A DNA stretch of 64,000 bases from Akkermansia sp. (GTDB lineage: Bacteria > Verrucomicrobiota > Verrucomicrobiia > Verrucomicrobiales > Akkermansiaceae): the NCBI RefSeq assembly GCF_020860705.1, contig NZ_JAJBTT010000001.1, positions 142,438 through 206,437 on the forward strand. Reading direction: 5' to 3'. The stretch's first letter is position 1. Each line of letters begins with the position of its first letter. The notes beneath the pieces are model-generated. The model worked only from the letters and a program-made list of their open reading frames with translations, was not told the DNA's origin and did no database searches. Positions 26,083 to 35,034 of the stretch are shown here, piece after piece. A program made the translations under genes and the position numbers.

Positions 26083-27696
26083 ATGTTCGACATCCTGCTC
26101 AATCACAACACCCTGGTTCTCTTTGGAATCATCTTCTTCGGCATCGCCCTTGGCAGCATTAAAATATACGGCCTGAACCTCGGTCTTTCCGGCGTTCTCT
26201 TCGTAGCTCTTGCCGCCGGCCACTACAGCCTGGCCATCCCCAACGGCGTAGGCCAGCTGGGCCTGGCGCTTTTCGTCTATTGCGTGGGCCTGAGCGCGGG
26301 CAACCGCTTCTTTTCCGCCATCGCCAAGCAGGGCAGCAAGCTGGCGGTCATGGCCGCCGTCATCGTAGGCGTTTCCGCCCTCTTCACCTGCCTGTGCGGC
26401 ATCTGGTTCAAGGTTCCCGCCGGGATTTCCTCCGGCATCTTTGCCGGGGCCTGCACCAGTACCCCGGCCCTGGCGGCGGCTACGGAAAGCCTGCCCGGAA
26501 CCTCCGGCAGCGGCGTCAGCATTGGCTACGGCATCGCCTACCCGTTCGGCGTGGTGGGCGTGGTCCTGTTCGTCCAGCTTCTGCCGCGCCTGCTGCACAT
26601 TGACCTGAACAAGGAGGCCAAGGTCATGCACTCCAAGCAGGAGGCCAGCATTATTTCACGCCTCGTCCGCGTCACCCAGCCCAACCTGATCGGCCAGAAC
26701 ATTGCGGACTGCAAGCTGCTGGACGGCCTGCACTGCATGGTGACCCGCGTGGTGCGCAATGACAGGCTGATGCCCCTGACGCCGGAAGACACGTTCCGGG
26801 AAGGAACGGAAGTCCTCATCGTCGGCAACAGCGACACCATGCCGCATGACATCGCCTTCCTGGGAGAAACATGCGAGAATCCCTACCCCATGGACTCCCA
26901 GAAGGAACGCCGCAAGCTGATCCTGACGGACAAGAACTATGCCGGCCGCAAGCTGCGCGACCTGAAAACCCTGCGCACGGACGGCGTTATCATCTCCCGC
27001 ATCTCCCGCCTGGGCTTCACCTTCGTCCCCACGGGGGACACCACGCTGGAACGCAACGACGTGCTGACCGTCGTAGGTTCCCCGGAAAACCTTACCAAAT
27101 ACGGAGATAAAATCGGCCACCGCAGCCAGGACATGAACCAGACGGACCTGCTCTCCCTGGGCTTCGGCCTTTCCCTGGGCATTGTCCTGGGGCTGGTCAA
27201 CTTCAGCTTCGGCAACGGCATGGGCATTTCCCTGGGCATTGCCGGCGGTCCGCTGATCGTGGCCCTGCTGCTCGGCCACTTCGGAAGGCTGGGGCCTATC
27301 GTGGGGTACATCCCCCGCCCCACCCGCCTGCTTCTTCAGGACCTGGGGCTGGTCTTCTTCCTGGCTGACGCCGGCATCAAGGGCGGCGCTGATCTGGTGG
27401 ATACGGTGGCCACCCACGGCGCGGCCGTTTTCATCATGGGCATCATCGTCACCTGCTCCGGCATGTTCGCCGGGTACCTCATCGGCATGAAGGTCTTCAA
27501 GATGAACATCCTGGAATGCCTGGGCGGCATCTGCGGCGGCATGACCTCTACCCCGGCCCTGGGCGCCATCGCCAGCAAGACGGACTCCCAGGCCCCCGTG
27601 GTCAGCTACGCCACCGCCTACCCCGTAGCCCTCATCCTGATGACCATCATTGCCAAGGTCATCATCCAGACCATCGGCGGCCAGGTGGGCATCTAG
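26083..27696 (+). CDS. AspT/YidE-family transporter with two TrkA-C domains
   Basis: A 537-residue inner-membrane protein made of two related membrane halves (about 1-175 and 360-537) flanking two cytoplasmic RCK_C-like domains (about 195-280 and 285-355: NLIGQNIADCKLLDGLHCMVTRVVR, and RKLRDLKTLRTDGVIISRISRL). Both halves have the family signature, GACTSTPALAAATESL and GGMTSTPALGAIASKT, followed by SYGTAYP-like segments. Relatives include the Asp/Ala antiporter AspT and the uncharacterised YidE/YbjL. Substrate unknown; amino acid or dicarboxylate exchange is plausible. It begins 11 bp after nrdG and may share its transcript. Confidence 0.85.
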   Translation: MFDILLNHNTLVLFGIIFFGIALGSIKIYGLNLGLSGVLFVALAAGHYSLAIPNGVGQLGLALFVYCVGLSAGNRFFSAIAKQGSKLAVMAAVIVGVSALFTCLCGIWFKVPAGISSGIFAGACTSTPALAAATESLPGTSGSGVSIGYGIAYPFGVVGVVLFVQLLPRLLHIDLNKEAKVMHSKQEASIISRLVRVTQPNLIGQNIADCKLLDGLHCMVTRVVRNDRLMPLTPEDTFREGTEVLIVGNSDTMPHDIAFLGETCENPYPMDSQKERRKLILTDKNYAGRKLRDLKTLRTDGVIISRISRLGFTFVPTGDTTLERNDVLTVVGSPENLTKYGDKIGHRSQDMNQTDLLSLGFGLSLGIVLGLVNFSFGNGMGISLGIAGGPLIVALLLGHFGRLGPIVGYIPRPTRLLLQDLGLVFFLADAGIKGGADLVDTVATHGAAVFIMGIIVTCSGMFAGYLIGMKVFKMNILECLGGICGGMTSTPALGAIASKTDSQAPVVSYATAYPVALILMTIIAKVIIQTIGGQVGI

Positions 27697-28037
27697 CCAG
27701 CAGGGCCGGACGCGCCACAAACTTCAGAAGAGAAGATACGCATTCTCCTGGGGAAAACCGTTCTCAGCCCCCTGTTCTTCCCACCAGGTGGAATTTATCC
27801 ATTGCTTTGATTCCATCTTTTTATCCATGAAATTGTTTTAGGAGAGCGGCAAAAATTTCCATCCCCTCTCCAGGAACAAAAAATGATGTTGTTTTTTGGG
27901 GCCATCAGATATTAAATGAGTAAAGCAGGTTGATGCACAGGCTCTCCCGCCGTCAAGCCTTGAAGAAACCAAGACGGAAGACCACCCAGACCCGGACCGG
28001 GAAACTATGGAACAAAATAGATTGAAACGATTGGCTT
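27697..28037. other. Non-coding gap, no clear content
   Basis: 341 bases between the AspT-like gene and a lipoprotein gene. It is AT-richer than its surroundings. I see no tRNA, repeat, strong hairpin or convincing promoter; a few short frames begin here but lack support. Confidence 0.5.
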
Positions 28038-28595
28038 ATGAAAAAAACGCCCCATGCTTTATCCATTATCCCTGCCATTTCAATTCTGTTCAGCCTTGTT
28101 TTAACCAGTTGCAGCCCGGAACCGGAAAAGCATGCATGGGAAGACAAGGGAGAATTATTGAGTGAAAAAGAGGACTTCAAGAATTTTCCGCAGGCCTCCC
28201 ACATCCATGTCGTCTGGGATCTGTCTCAAAAAGAGATGAACGATTATTCCAATCCGAGAACTTTGATGCATATTTATCCCGATGACGACATCATCAGGAA
28301 TGTGTTCACTCATTCCTCTGAATCCCTGCCATTCCCGGGAAGTTTTGATTCAGACCAGATAACGTTATTTTCCGTCAAAGATTCATTGAATAAGAAATTC
28401 CTTAACAAGGTTAATCCCGTACTAAATCATCACGGCTACCCTGAAATCAGGAAAAAGGATGTTAACGCTTATTGGCGTGGAAGGTATTCCATAACAGGAT
28501 CGGACGATTTCTGGTACGATATGGAAGCCGTTATTTTTCATGACGGTTCTTCCTTTATACTGTTTACGAAGATTCCCAAGAAAGTGCTCAGATAA
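28038..28595 (+). CDS. Putative lipoprotein, unknown function
   Basis: A 185-residue protein with a type II signal peptide: MKKTPHALSIIPAISILFSL then the lipobox LTSC, so Cys near residue 25 would be acylated and anchor it in the membrane. The mature part is hydrophilic with a mixed alpha/beta pattern (SHIHVVWDLSQKEMNDYSN, DDDIIRNVFTHSSESLPF, DFWYDMEAVIFHDGSSFILF). No family recognised. Codon choice is somewhat AT-richer than neighbours, suggesting accessory status. Confidence 0.7.
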   Translation: MKKTPHALSIIPAISILFSLVLTSCSPEPEKHAWEDKGELLSEKEDFKNFPQASHIHVVWDLSQKEMNDYSNPRTLMHIYPDDDIIRNVFTHSSESLPFPGSFDSDQITLFSVKDSLNKKFLNKVNPVLNHHGYPEIRKKDVNAYWRGRYSITGSDDFWYDMEAVIFHDGSSFILFTKIPKKVLR

Positions 28596-28763
28596 TGATC
28601 AAACCATTAGAGAGAAACACGCGCCCATCCCTCCTATGAATCCGGAAAGAAAATACCATATGCCGTTTCACCATGCCTGGGATGCACTGAAACAGGCATG
28701 TACGAGGGCCTTCCGGTTTATCGGCAAATAACCCTCCTTCCTTCCCCATCAATATACTGCCGT

Positions 28764-30908
28764 TCAGCTGCCTGTTTCCACCACTTCCATGCAGACGGAC
28801 TGGAAGACTTTTCTCCAGGGGATGCGGATGCCGGCGTTCATCAGAAAATCACCGCCGAATACCCGTTCATGGGCGCCGGTGACGGGACCGTTTTCATCCA
28901 TGTTGATTTCCCTCACCAGATATCTGGCGTCAGGATCCAGGCCTTTCAGGCGCAGGGGAGGCGGGGAATCAGCCAGCCATTTGTCCATCAGCCACGCGAA
29001 GACGACGGCCCTTTTTTCATGGACGTACATCAGGGACACCACCCGGCTTTCATACGGGGAGGACAGGCGGTACAGGTCCCCGAACTGGACCACGAGGCGG
29101 ATGCGCTTGTATTCCGCCAGCGCCCTGCGGGAAAAAGCCATGTCCTCTTCCGTCATGTCGCAGGGCTGGAGTTCAAAACCCAGGCGGCCGGACATCGCCA
29201 CGTCAAACCGGAATTTGAGGGGCGTTGCGCGGCCTGTCTGATGGTTGGGGGAAGCCGTCACATGGGAAGCCATGGAGATGGCCGGGAACAGGTGCCCGAT
29301 GCCCCACTGCATGAATACGCGTTCACAGGCGTCCGTATTGTCGGAAGTCCAGAATTCATGGTGTCTCCGCATCGTTCCATAATCGGCGCGGCCCCCGCCG
29401 GAGGAACAGGCCTGGAACACCACGTCCGGGAATTCCGCCGCCAGCGTATCCAGAATGATTTCATAGCCGCGGACATAGTCCATGGACAGGTTCCCCTGAT
29501 GGGAGGCGTCCAGCCAGGAGGAGCCGGGATCGGAAATCTTGCGGTTGCAGTCCCATTTGACATAGGAAATGCCGGGATGCTTTCCGAGAAGCTCACGCAT
29601 CACGCCGAGGATGTAGCGGCGCACGTCCGGGTTGCTCAAGTCCAGCAGATACTGGCTGCGTTCCAGCCTGTTTTCCCGGTGCGGAAGGCCTATTACCCAT
29701 TCCGGATGCTCCTGATACAGTTCCGACTGGGGGTTCACCATTTCCGGCTCCACCCAGAGGCCGAAGCATATTCCCAGCTTTTCCGCCTGCCGGGCCAGGC
29801 CTTCCAGCCCATGGGGCAATTTGTTACGGTTCACCTTCCAGTCCCCCAGACCGGCGCGGGCGTCATTGCGCGGGAATTGATTGCCGAACCAGCCGTCGTC
29901 CAGCACGAACAGCTCAATTCCCAAATCCGCCGCACGCTTCATCATGCCGTGCAGCACTTTTTCCGTGAAGGTAAAGTACACGCCCTCCCATGAATTCAAT
30001 AAGGTCAGCCGTTCCGTGCCGCCGCCGCGCAGGCCGTAGCGGCGCGCCCAGCGGTGGATGCGCCGGGAGGCTTCCCCCTTGCCGTTTCCACTGTGCACCA
30101 GAATCAGGGGAGGCGTTTCAAATGCTCCGCCGCCATCCAGCAGATAGGACGCCGGGGCCACATCCGGCCCCGCTCCGGCAAAGAGGTAATGATACGGACT
30201 GTGCCGGAACCATATCCGGTAGTTGCCGGACCATGCCAGTGCCCCCAGAATCACTTCCCCGGAGTCTTCCTGCGCCGGACCGTCCAGGGAGATGATGAAG
30301 CCGGGGCTTCCCTCCTGCGCGGCGCGGGTTCCGGTTCCGGAAAGCAGGGACAGTTCGTGGCCTCTCTGGATTTCCTCCTCGCTCATCAGGGATTCGCCGC
30401 CCCACGTGCCGCGGAAGCTGGTGACGAAGTACCGCCCTGCGCGCAGATTCAGTTGCCCGGACGCCGCGCGGTGGATGCGAATGCCTCCTTTTCCCTCGTT
30501 CCGTATCACCGCCCACTGCATGAAGGCGTCCGATTCCCGGTGGGAACGCACGTGAATTTCCACCCGTACCGGATAGGAAGGGTCTTTACAATAAAAGACG
30601 GCCTCTTCCCGGTCTTCATCCAGTGCCAGAACCTCCCACCCCAGGCATTCCAGGCGCAGGGAAAGGGTTCCGTCCGCCTGGGTGATGCAAATGCCGTATT
30701 CATCGGAAGCATTGGGAAGCCCCGTCACGGAATCCGCGAGGGAAGAGTACAGCAGAGGCGCCTCAACGGCGCCCTCCAGGGCATCCCCCGGTTCACGCAG
30801 CCGCGGCCCGTAATAGGCCCGGCGTACATGGCCCTGTTCATCCCGGAACAGGCTCATCTGAGAGGAACGGGTCAGCAAATGCACGGAATCCGGCGTCATG
30901 GTCAGCAA
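28764..30908 (-). CDS. Alpha-galactosidase (GH36)
   Basis: A 714-residue enzyme with the full three-part GH36 build: N-terminal beta-supersandwich (about 1-325), catalytic barrel (LTLLNSWEGVYFTFTEKVL onward), and C-terminal beta domain. The nucleophile Asp is in YVKWDCNRK (about 472), and the acid/base Asp is in the HHEFWTSDNTD segment after CSSGGGRADYGTM. The motif LFVLDDGWFGNQFPRNDARAGLGDW is diagnostic. It hydrolyses terminal alpha-galactose, which occurs on blood-group B mucin glycans. No signal peptide is evident, so it may be cytoplasmic. The start could be MLTMTPD or MTPD. Confidence 0.93.
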   Translation of the reverse strand: MLTMTPDSVHLLTRSSQMSLFRDEQGHVRRAYYGPRLREPGDALEGAVEAPLLYSSLADSVTGLPNASDEYGICITQADGTLSLRLECLGWEVLALDEDREEAVFYCKDPSYPVRVEIHVRSHRESDAFMQWAVIRNEGKGGIRIHRAASGQLNLRAGRYFVTSFRGTWGGESLMSEEEIQRGHELSLLSGTGTRAAQEGSPGFIISLDGPAQEDSGEVILGALAWSGNYRIWFRHSPYHYLFAGAGPDVAPASYLLDGGGAFETPPLILVHSGNGKGEASRRIHRWARRYGLRGGGTERLTLLNSWEGVYFTFTEKVLHGMMKRAADLGIELFVLDDGWFGNQFPRNDARAGLGDWKVNRNKLPHGLEGLARQAEKLGICFGLWVEPEMVNPQSELYQEHPEWVIGLPHRENRLERSQYLLDLSNPDVRRYILGVMRELLGKHPGISYVKWDCNRKISDPGSSWLDASHQGNLSMDYVRGYEIILDTLAAEFPDVVFQACSSGGGRADYGTMRRHHEFWTSDNTDACERVFMQWGIGHLFPAISMASHVTASPNHQTGRATPLKFRFDVAMSGRLGFELQPCDMTEEDMAFSRRALAEYKRIRLVVQFGDLYRLSSPYESRVVSLMYVHEKRAVVFAWLMDKWLADSPPPLRLKGLDPDARYLVREINMDENGPVTGAHERVFGGDFLMNAGIRIPWRKVFQSVCMEVVETGS

Positions 30909-31029
30909 AAGGGAAAGGGGTCAGTCATTTTTTCCGGGCAGGCGCATGGCCGCACCTGCCTTGTCCATTAAGGCCTGCGCCGGACAGGGAAGTCAATGGC
31001 AAAATGACCGGGGAGGCGGGACGTTTCCA

Positions 31030-31302
31030 CTACTTTTTCCACAGGCAGGAAGAAGGCCGGAATTTCATGGAGCATGATTCATGCACCAACAGTTTACTGC
31101 CGTTTTCCGGATGGCGCACCACCCGCGCACGCCGCCGCTTGATGCTGAACGAACCAAAACCGCGGAATTTGACCAGTGACCGCCTTCGGACCGCCTGCGC
31201 AATCGTGTCCAGCACGGCGTCCAGCGCTCGTTCCGCCTGTCGGGGGGTAATGCCGTCCCCCAGCTCCTTCTGCAATTCCCGGATGAATTCTGTCTTATTC
31301 AT
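31030..31302 (-). CDS. HU-family DNA-binding protein
   Basis: A 90-residue nucleoid protein from MNKTEFIRELQKELG at 31302. The frame is open to 31398, but only this start gives a standard HU N-terminus. Dimerising helices are ITPRQAERALDAVLDTIAQAVRR; the DNA-binding core is VKFRGFGSFSIKRRRARVVRHPENGSKL, including the arm Pro. The end (HESCSMKFRPSSCLWKK) is unusual in carrying two Cys and a Trp where HU normally reads xPxFKAGKxLK. Probably a minor HU paralogue that bends DNA. Confidence 0.85.
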   Translation of the reverse strand: MNKTEFIRELQKELGDGITPRQAERALDAVLDTIAQAVRRRSLVKFRGFGSFSIKRRRARVVRHPENGSKLLVHESCSMKFRPSSCLWKK

Positions 31303-31457
31303 AAGGCATCCATCATGGAACACCCCATTCTTCCGGTAAAGCAGAGACGAAACGTCCGCATTCCTGCCACCGGCCCCTGTACGGCAGTCCCCTTCCATTC
31401 CGGTCCGTAAGTTTCACCCTTGCCACCCTCTCCACGGCCTATTAAAGTTCCGGAGAA

Positions 31458-32927
31458 ATGCCTTGCCCCGCCTCCGATGCCCCCTGCCCGGAACAAGCGT
31501 TCAACGTGACCGCGCTGAAATGGCATAGCTGCACCTGGCTTTTACTGCCTGTCCTGGTCTTCATGGCAGGATGGATGCACTGGTACATTGCTCTTCCCCT
31601 GACGGCCCTGCTGTTCGCGGGGCTGGCGGCTCCCGGGCGGAAGGAACTGCCGGAAAAGCCTTCTCTCCCCGCCTTTCCGCTGTTTACGCGCTCTTCCCTT
31701 GCCGTTCTGGCGGCATTCCTCGTCCTGATGGTGCTGTCCGGGTGGGGGGAATGGGTCAATCAGCACCCGGACCATATTGTCCGGAACGCCTGTCTGCGTG
31801 AATTGGTCGCCAGTCCGTGGCCCGTCGTTTTTCCGGATGGAGATGTTTTGATTTACAACACAGGGTTCTGGCTGGTTCCGGCCCTGGCAGGCAAACTGGC
31901 GGGGCTGGGGGTTGCACGCGCGCTGGTCGTGCTGTGGGGGGCATGGGGCCTGTTCCTGGCGTGGCTGTGGCTCTGTGTTTTCTCCGGCCGCCGTTCCCTG
32001 CTGCTCGCACTGCTGATGGTGCTGTTCGGCTCCCTGCTGAATTTCCAGTACTGGCTGGGACTGGACCTGCTCAGGCTGCATTACTTCGGCACGGCGGAAC
32101 AGATCATGTGCAGCGCAAACGCCTCCATTCCCGTCATGCTTTTTTTCATCTTCCTGGCTTCGGGCCGCATGCCCCTGAACTGGATGCCCCTGCTGTTTGC
32201 GGCTACGGCCTTCTATTCACCTCTCGCGGCTGTTGGGGGATTGCCCCTGGCCGCATGCCAGTGGCTCCTGCAATGGAAAAAACAGCCGCATCCCTGGCGC
32301 ATCCTGTTCCATCCCTCCTTTCCGGCAGCCGTCGTTCTGGGAGTATGCCTTCTCTTTTATTATGCAGCGGTAAACGCTCCGTCCTCCCATATGGGCATGC
32401 GGCCCTTTTACACGCTCCCGGGGGATTTTCTGCTGGCGGGAACCTCCTTCCTGCTGTACGGCCTGTTCTGCTGGCGGGATTTCCGGAGGAATTCCCTTTT
32501 CATCTGCACGCTGGCAACCGGCCTCGCACTCCCCTTCTTTTACATCAATGGAGACGTCAATGACCTGCTCTGCAAGGGGAGCGTTCCGGTGATGGCATGC
32601 CTGCTCTCTTTCCTGGCCTTCAGCTGGGCCCGGCATCCTGCCCTCAGGCTCTGGATATGGCTTCTGCTGGCGCTCGGCTTGGCGCCCCGGTTCAATATTC
32701 CCTATTACGTCTGTTCTTCCAGCGCTATCCAGGCCTTCCTGGTGCCGTCCGCCTCAAGCACGGATTCTTCTTCCTTTCCATGCAGGGAATGGCGGCTGCT
32801 TACCCATGCTCCCCGGGCGCGCCGGCAGGATGCATGGGGTTCCGCCATGTACCACCCCGAGCACCGGTGGTATCCCTATTATTCCGGCACGCCGCACCCA
32901 TGGCTGCGTTTTATTTACCGTTTTTAG
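31458..32927 (+). CDS. Polytopic membrane protein (paralogue of 45581-47071)
   Basis: A 489-residue protein with about eleven hydrophobic segments. After the second helix a conserved periplasmic-type stretch reads NQHPDHIVRNACLRELVASPWPVVFPDG, and a later loop has RLHYFGTAEQIMCSANASIP. The layout (Asp and Arg-Asn in the first loop followed by xWPVxxxDG) recalls GT-C glycosyltransferases or O-antigen-polymerase-like proteins, but I cannot assign a family. A second gene at 45.6 kb has the same segments (QHADFVIRNAVYERLTAGAWPLVMPDG). Ends in a hydrophilic tail rich in Tyr and Pro. Convergent with the thioredoxin-like gene. Confidence 0.75.
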   Translation: MPCPASDAPCPEQAFNVTALKWHSCTWLLLPVLVFMAGWMHWYIALPLTALLFAGLAAPGRKELPEKPSLPAFPLFTRSSLAVLAAFLVLMVLSGWGEWVNQHPDHIVRNACLRELVASPWPVVFPDGDVLIYNTGFWLVPALAGKLAGLGVARALVVLWGAWGLFLAWLWLCVFSGRRSLLLALLMVLFGSLLNFQYWLGLDLLRLHYFGTAEQIMCSANASIPVMLFFIFLASGRMPLNWMPLLFAATAFYSPLAAVGGLPLAACQWLLQWKKQPHPWRILFHPSFPAAVVLGVCLLFYYAAVNAPSSHMGMRPFYTLPGDFLLAGTSFLLYGLFCWRDFRRNSLFICTLATGLALPFFYINGDVNDLLCKGSVPVMACLLSFLAFSWARHPALRLWIWLLLALGLAPRFNIPYYVCSSSAIQAFLVPSASSTDSSSFPCREWRLLTHAPRARRQDAWGSAMYHPEHRWYPYYSGTPHPWLRFIYRF

Positions 32928-32998
32928 CGGAAAGAAAGCAGTTGCAGGAAAAGAAACCGGGAAAGGATCCCGCACCTCCGGATTGTTCTTCAAAGAGG

Positions 32999-33026
32999 AA
33001 AAGGCCTGATCCTCAGGAGGCCTTTT
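32999..33026. terminator. Bidirectional terminator
   Basis: AAAAGGCCT (32999-33007) and AGGCCTTTT (33018-33026) form a perfect 9-bp stem between convergent genes, with A and T runs on the two sides. It includes the stop codon of the minus-strand gene ending at 33013. Confidence 0.75.
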
Positions 33027-33567
33027 GCCCTTCCTCCCGGAATTTCTTCCAGCAATCCTCAATGACTGCGGGCAGGGGTTTGCCTTCCTTGTCCATATCC
33101 CCCTGGCTCACCATTTTCTTAATCATTTTTCCGGAAACAGGGTCCAGAATGATGACGGCGGGAGGCCCGAAAACAACATAGGGGGCTTTGGAACCTATGC
33201 ATCCCACTACGTTGCCCGCTTCTTCCGGAACGAATTGGAAGACAAAGGAACCCGGCGTCCTTCCCGGAGCCTGCTTGGTATCCACCATCCAGAAGATGAA
33301 TTTTTTGCCGGAGGCCTTCTTAAAAGCAGGCTCCTTGATATGCTTTTTCGTAAAGATGTTGCAATACACGCACCAGGAAGAACCTGTCAGATAGATGACG
33401 AGGGGAACCTTTTTTTCAATGGCTTCATGGCGCAGCTGGTCAAAAACGGGACTGCCCGATTCATTCACGGCGGGAACGGGCGGTTGCTGCTTCACCATGG
33501 CGGAAACGGGGACCGTCACGGCAGTCATGACGGCGGCGCAAAACATGAAAACGGCAAACCTGCTCAT
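33013..33567 (-). CDS. Exported thioredoxin-fold protein
   Basis: A 184-residue protein with a signal peptide (MSRFAVFMFCAAVMTAVTVPVSA). The thioredoxin-like domain begins FDQLRHEAIEKKVPLVIYL and carries a WCVYC active site (GSSWCVYCNIF, about residue 67), then a cis-Pro segment in VVFGPPAVIILDP. It belongs to the DUF255/thioredoxin_7-like group. It could reduce or form disulfides in the periplasm. No partner Dsb protein is adjacent. Confidence 0.8.
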   Translation of the reverse strand: MSRFAVFMFCAAVMTAVTVPVSAMVKQQPPVPAVNESGSPVFDQLRHEAIEKKVPLVIYLTGSSWCVYCNIFTKKHIKEPAFKKASGKKFIFWMVDTKQAPGRTPGSFVFQFVPEEAGNVVGCIGSKAPYVVFGPPAVIILDPVSGKMIKKMVSQGDMDKEGKPLPAVIEDCWKKFREEGQKAS

Positions 33568-33658
33568 ACCCCGGTGATCATAAGCCGCGCGGAGGGGAAG
33601 TCAAACTTCAAGATTCCGCCATTGCCATCATTTGCAGTTCAAGGTATATACATTCGCC

Positions 33659-34588
33659 ATGCGCCATTCCAACCCCTATAACCGCAGGCACCCTTCACGG
33701 AATAAATGGCGCCTCATTTTCTGGCTGTTCATGGCGTTCCTGCTCCTGTGCGGAGCACTGATTTATTTCCATCCCGCGGAAGATTGGAAAAAGGCGGACC
33801 GTAGCAGCAGCGGCCTGGCTCCTCTTCCCGGGGAAGAGCCGGAAGCCGTCGTGCAGGTGTATGCGGCACGGGCCTTCGGCTGGCGCAAATATTTCGCCGT
33901 GCATACGTGGATAGCCGTGAAGGAAAAGAACGCCGACTTTTACACCGTTTACCAGGTCATGGGCTACCAGCTTCCGTCCACGGGAACCAGCGTTTCCATC
34001 GCCCGGGATATTCCGGACCGCAAATGGTTTGGCGCGGAACCGGAATTAATTCAGGAACTGCGCGGAAAAGCGGCGGAAAAAGCCATTCCCGCCATCAGCC
34101 GCACGGCGCAGGAATATCCCCATGCCGGTACTTACTGGATCATCCCCGGCCCCAACAGCAACACCTTCACTGCCGCATTGATGAGGGAAGTGCCGGAGCT
34201 GACGGTGGAACTTCCTCCTCATGCGGTGGGGAAGGATTATCTGCCCGCCGGCATTGCCGGACGGACGGAAAGCGGCACGGGCATCCGCCTCAGTTTATGG
34301 GGCATCGCCGGATTCAGTCTCGGACTGGCGGAAGGGGTGGAAATCAGCCTGATGGGTCTGGATGCAGGTTTTGACCTCCTTCGCCCCGCCCTCAAGCTTC
34401 CCATGATCGGCCGCATAGGGGTGCCGGATGCGCCCGTGGGCTGGAACTGGTGGAGCGTCACGCTGCTTCTTCTGGCAGTCGCATTCATTTGCTTCCGCAT
34501 CGTCCGCCACCTGCACCGGAAACGTGCGCAGGCGCACCGCATCCCCTACTTCCGCCATCCGCGGACGAAAACGAGCGAACGCATTTAA
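33659..34588 (+). CDS. DUF3750-family membrane protein
   Basis: A 309-residue protein from MRHSNPYNRR at 33659; the open frame starts nine codons earlier. One N-terminal transmembrane helix (LIFWLFMAFLLLCGALIYF) and one near the C-terminus (WWSVTLLLLAVAFICFRIV), with a periplasmic-side domain between. The conserved family block YWIIPGPNSNTFTAALMREVPEL supports DUF3750. Function unknown. It heads a co-oriented run with a small lipoprotein, RlmD-like and MiaB genes. Confidence 0.75.
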   Translation: MRHSNPYNRRHPSRNKWRLIFWLFMAFLLLCGALIYFHPAEDWKKADRSSSGLAPLPGEEPEAVVQVYAARAFGWRKYFAVHTWIAVKEKNADFYTVYQVMGYQLPSTGTSVSIARDIPDRKWFGAEPELIQELRGKAAEKAIPAISRTAQEYPHAGTYWIIPGPNSNTFTAALMREVPELTVELPPHAVGKDYLPAGIAGRTESGTGIRLSLWGIAGFSLGLAEGVEISLMGLDAGFDLLRPALKLPMIGRIGVPDAPVGWNWWSVTLLLLAVAFICFRIVRHLHRKRAQAHRIPYFRHPRTKTSERI

Positions 34589-34608
34589 GACGCGCCTTAC
34601 GGAAGTCT

Positions 34609-34650
34609 TTTCCCCTTATCCCGTTCTTCCATGCACGGGAAGAAGGGGAA
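34609..34650 (+). other. Hairpin between DUF3750 and lipoprotein genes
   Basis: TTCCCCTT-a-TCCC pairs with GGGA-ag-AAGGGGAA across a 14-base loop. No T run follows, so it may attenuate or stabilise the transcript rather than end it. Confidence 0.35.
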
Positions 34651-34702
34651 TAAAGCGGAAATTCGATTGCCAAGCGCGGATGAAGCTGTAAGAATCCGCG
34701 CC

Positions 34703-35020
34703 ATGAAAAAGCTCCTGATCCGCTCCTGTCTGATTGCCGGGTTGGCCTGTGCCGCTTCCTGCGCCTCCAACAAGGAAACGGCGCCTCAGGAACCCGCCCC
34801 TGCCGTTCAGCCGGAACAAACCGCCGCAGCGGACCGCCCGGCGCCCTGGGCTCCCGCGCCGGAGAAACCGGCCATTCTTTCGGAGGATGAACAGGAAGAG
34901 TCCGCTCCGGGGCCGGCCGTGTTGCCAGGCGATTTCCGGCCCGGACTGCGCACCCCCCAGCTGCCGCAGACCCTGCTGTATGACCTGGACGGCAAGCTGA
35001 TCACTCCCACCGCACCATAA
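34703..35020 (+). CDS. Small Pro/Ala/Glu-rich lipoprotein
   Basis: A 105-residue protein from MKKLLIRSCLIAGLACAASC, a lipoprotein signal with the acylated Cys near residue 20. The mature part is a low-complexity linker (QEPAPAVQPEQTAAADRP, APAPEKPAILSEDEQEES) ending in a short conserved-looking segment, LPQTLLYDLDGKLITPTAP. No catalytic features. Probably an envelope spacer or structural lipoprotein. It precedes the RlmD-like gene by 14 bp. Confidence 0.65.
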   Translation: MKKLLIRSCLIAGLACAASCASNKETAPQEPAPAVQPEQTAAADRPAPWAPAPEKPAILSEDEQEESAPGPAVLPGDFRPGLRTPQLPQTLLYDLDGKLITPTAP

Positions 35021-35034
35021 TCCTCCCCATCGCC

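Noticed and set aside
28636..28731. 31-codon plus-strand ORF (MNPERKYHMPF...) after the lipoprotein gene
   Set aside because: No RBS, family or conservation evidence; not listed as a gene.
30935..30965. GGCAGG/CCTGCC hairpin between HU and GH36
   Set aside because: Short stem with imperfect interior and no T run on either strand; too weak to call a terminator.
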